Of a DNA stretch of 64,000 nucleotides, positions 63,034 through 64,000 are shown piece by piece (position 1 is the first letter of the stretch; every line of letters starts with the position of its first letter). The stretch is taken from positions 4,402,001-4,466,000 of the forward strand of contig NZ_CP028324.1 of assembly GCF_003028855.1 (NCBI RefSeq). Direction: 5' to 3'. The notes under the pieces are model-generated. The model ran no database searches. It saw only the letters and a list, made by a program, of their open reading frames with translations, and was not told the DNA's origin. This stretch comes from Pseudoduganella armeniaca (lineage in GTDB: Bacteria > Pseudomonadota > Gammaproteobacteria > Burkholderiales > Burkholderiaceae_D). The position numbers and the translations under genes were made by a program.

Positions 63034-63975
63034 TCACTGCAGCGTGGCCAGCACGCGTTCCAGCGATGCCTGGTCGACGATCGCGTCGCCCACCAGGTTC
63101 GGATCGATCCGCTTGACCAGACCCATCAGCACCTTGCCGGGACCGCATTCGATCACCTGCGTGATGCCGCGGCCGGCGACCTGCTGCATCGTCTCGACCC
63201 AGCGCACCGGGCTGGCGGCCTGGCGCACCAGCGCATCCTTGATGCTGGCGGGATCGGTCAGCACGGCCACGTCGGCATTGTTGATCAGCTCGATCTGCGG
63301 GGCCTCGAAATGCAGGTTGGCCATGTAGTCGCGCAGGCGGTCGGAAGCAGGCTTCAGCAGCGACGAGTGGAACGGCGCCGACACCGGCAGCCGCATCGCG
63401 CGCTTGGCGCCCTTGGCCTTGGCGAACTCGCAGGCCTTCTCGACAGCGGCCGTGTGGCCGGCGATGACGACCTGGGCCGGCGCGTTGAAATTGACGGCCT
63501 CGACCACCTGGCTCGGATCAAGGGCCAGCGCCTCGGCGCAGGCGGCACGCACGTCGTCGTCCGACAGGCCCAGCACGACAGCCATCGTGCCCTGCCCCAC
63601 CGGCACGGCTTCCTGCATCGCCTGGGCGCGGAAGCGCACCAGCGGCACGGCGTCCTTGAACGAGATCACGCCGGCAGCCACCAGCGCCGAGTATTCGCCC
63701 AGGCTGTGGCCGGCGACGACGGACGGTACCGGACCGCCCGCGGCGATCCAGGCGCGGTACACGGCGACAGCCGCCGTCAGCATCGCCGGCTGCGTGTTGG
63801 TGGTCAGGTCCAGCTCTTCCTTCGGGCCTTCCTCGATCAGCTTGCCGAGGTCGAACTGCAGCGCGTCGGAGGCTTCGGCCACGGTTTGCGCCACCACGGG
63901 ATTGCCGGCAAAGCCCGCCAGCATCGCGACAGCCTGGGAACCCTGGCCCGGGAATACAAATGCAAATTTGGTCAT
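63034..63975 (-). CDS. fabD: Malonyl-CoA-[acyl-carrier-protein] transacylase
   Basis: 313 residues, complete. The FVFPGQGSQ start, catalytic Ser91 in AGHSLGEYSALVAAG and His in VSAPFHSSLL are present. It loads malonyl groups on AcpP. The upstream partner in this gene order is usually fabH, which would lie just beyond the window edge. Confidence 0.96.
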   Translation of the reverse strand: MTKFAFVFPGQGSQAVAMLAGFAGNPVVAQTVAEASDALQFDLGKLIEEGPKEELDLTTNTQPAMLTAAVAVYRAWIAAGGPVPSVVAGHSLGEYSALVAAGVISFKDAVPLVRFRAQAMQEAVPVGQGTMAVVLGLSDDDVRAACAEALALDPSQVVEAVNFNAPAQVVIAGHTAAVEKACEFAKAKGAKRAMRLPVSAPFHSSLLKPASDRLRDYMANLHFEAPQIELINNADVAVLTDPASIKDALVRQAASPVRWVETMQQVAGRGITQVIECGPGKVLMGLVKRIDPNLVGDAIVDQASLERVLATLQ

Positions 63976-64000
63976 CTTGTTCTCTTTCTGATTGGGATGC

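Overview
The window is about 68% GC, uses GC-rich third codon positions, and carries the rpoE-rseA-degQ-lepA-lepB-rnc-era-recO-pdxJ-acpS gene order. That order, with the fabD-fabG-acpP-fabF block and ygfX between fabF and rpoE, is typical of Burkholderiales. Together with a xyloglucan locus it suggests a Massilia/Telluria-like member of the Oxalobacteraceae. The genus is an inference.

Region 1 (about 137-20,041, all minus strand) is a xyloglucan and xylose utilisation locus. In transcription order it holds xylR (AraC-type xylose regulator), galM (aldose 1-epimerase), xylF (xylose-binding protein), a fused SGNH esterase-GH74 xyloglucanase, a GH95 alpha-L-fucosidase, a TonB-dependent receptor, a GH35 beta-galactosidase, a GH31 alpha-xylosidase with a PA14 insert, a GH3 beta-glucosidase and a small secreted protein. 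The enzyme set matches complete breakdown of fucosylated, acetylated xyloglucan: backbone cutting and deacetylation, uptake through the TonB receptor, then stepwise removal of fucose, galactose, xylose and glucose. Two genes carry three apparent one-base losses in G runs.

Region 2 (20,353-30,947) is the most unusual part. A purine-type NCS2 permease converges on ribD. RibD and a WD40-repeat protein face a tightly coupled plus-strand operon across a 464-bp AT-rich control region. That operon encodes an HD-phosphoribosyltransferase fusion, GTP cyclohydrolase II, a SUMF1/FGE-fold protein, a VOC (glyoxalase-fold) protein, a nucleoside hydrolase and an MFS exporter. GTP cyclohydrolase II, WD40, SUMF1-like and RibD-type deaminase are the ToxB, ToxC, ToxD and ToxE functions of toxoflavin biosynthesis. 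The ToxA methyltransferase is absent and new enzymes are present. I read this as an undescribed 7-azapteridine (toxoflavin-family) or related pyrimidine-derived pathway.

Region 3 (31,016-37,550) holds an acyl-CoA synthetase, a NarL-type two-component pair, an outer-membrane barrel protein, a small secreted protein and a phytase-like esterase lipoprotein. Region 4 (37,632-43,605) is a ribose operon, rbsBACRKD, behind a perfect LacI-family operator. Region 5 (43,760-46,260) holds a broken phosphotyrosine phosphatase gene, a DUF4345 membrane protein, a two-domain rhodanese and a tRNA array (four Gly-GCC and one Cys).

Region 6 (46,366 to the end, all minus strand) is core genome: pgsA, uvrC, acpS, pdxJ, recO, era, rnc, a DUF4845 pilin-like protein, lepB, lepA, a glutaredoxin-like protein, degQ, rseA, rpoE, ygfX, fabF, acpP, fabG and fabD.

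A family of palindromic elements with GGGGTCAGACCC or GGGACAGGC cores is scattered between genes. One copy sits inside the recO coding sequence. No rRNA genes, insertion sequences, prophage genes or CRISPR arrays were seen.
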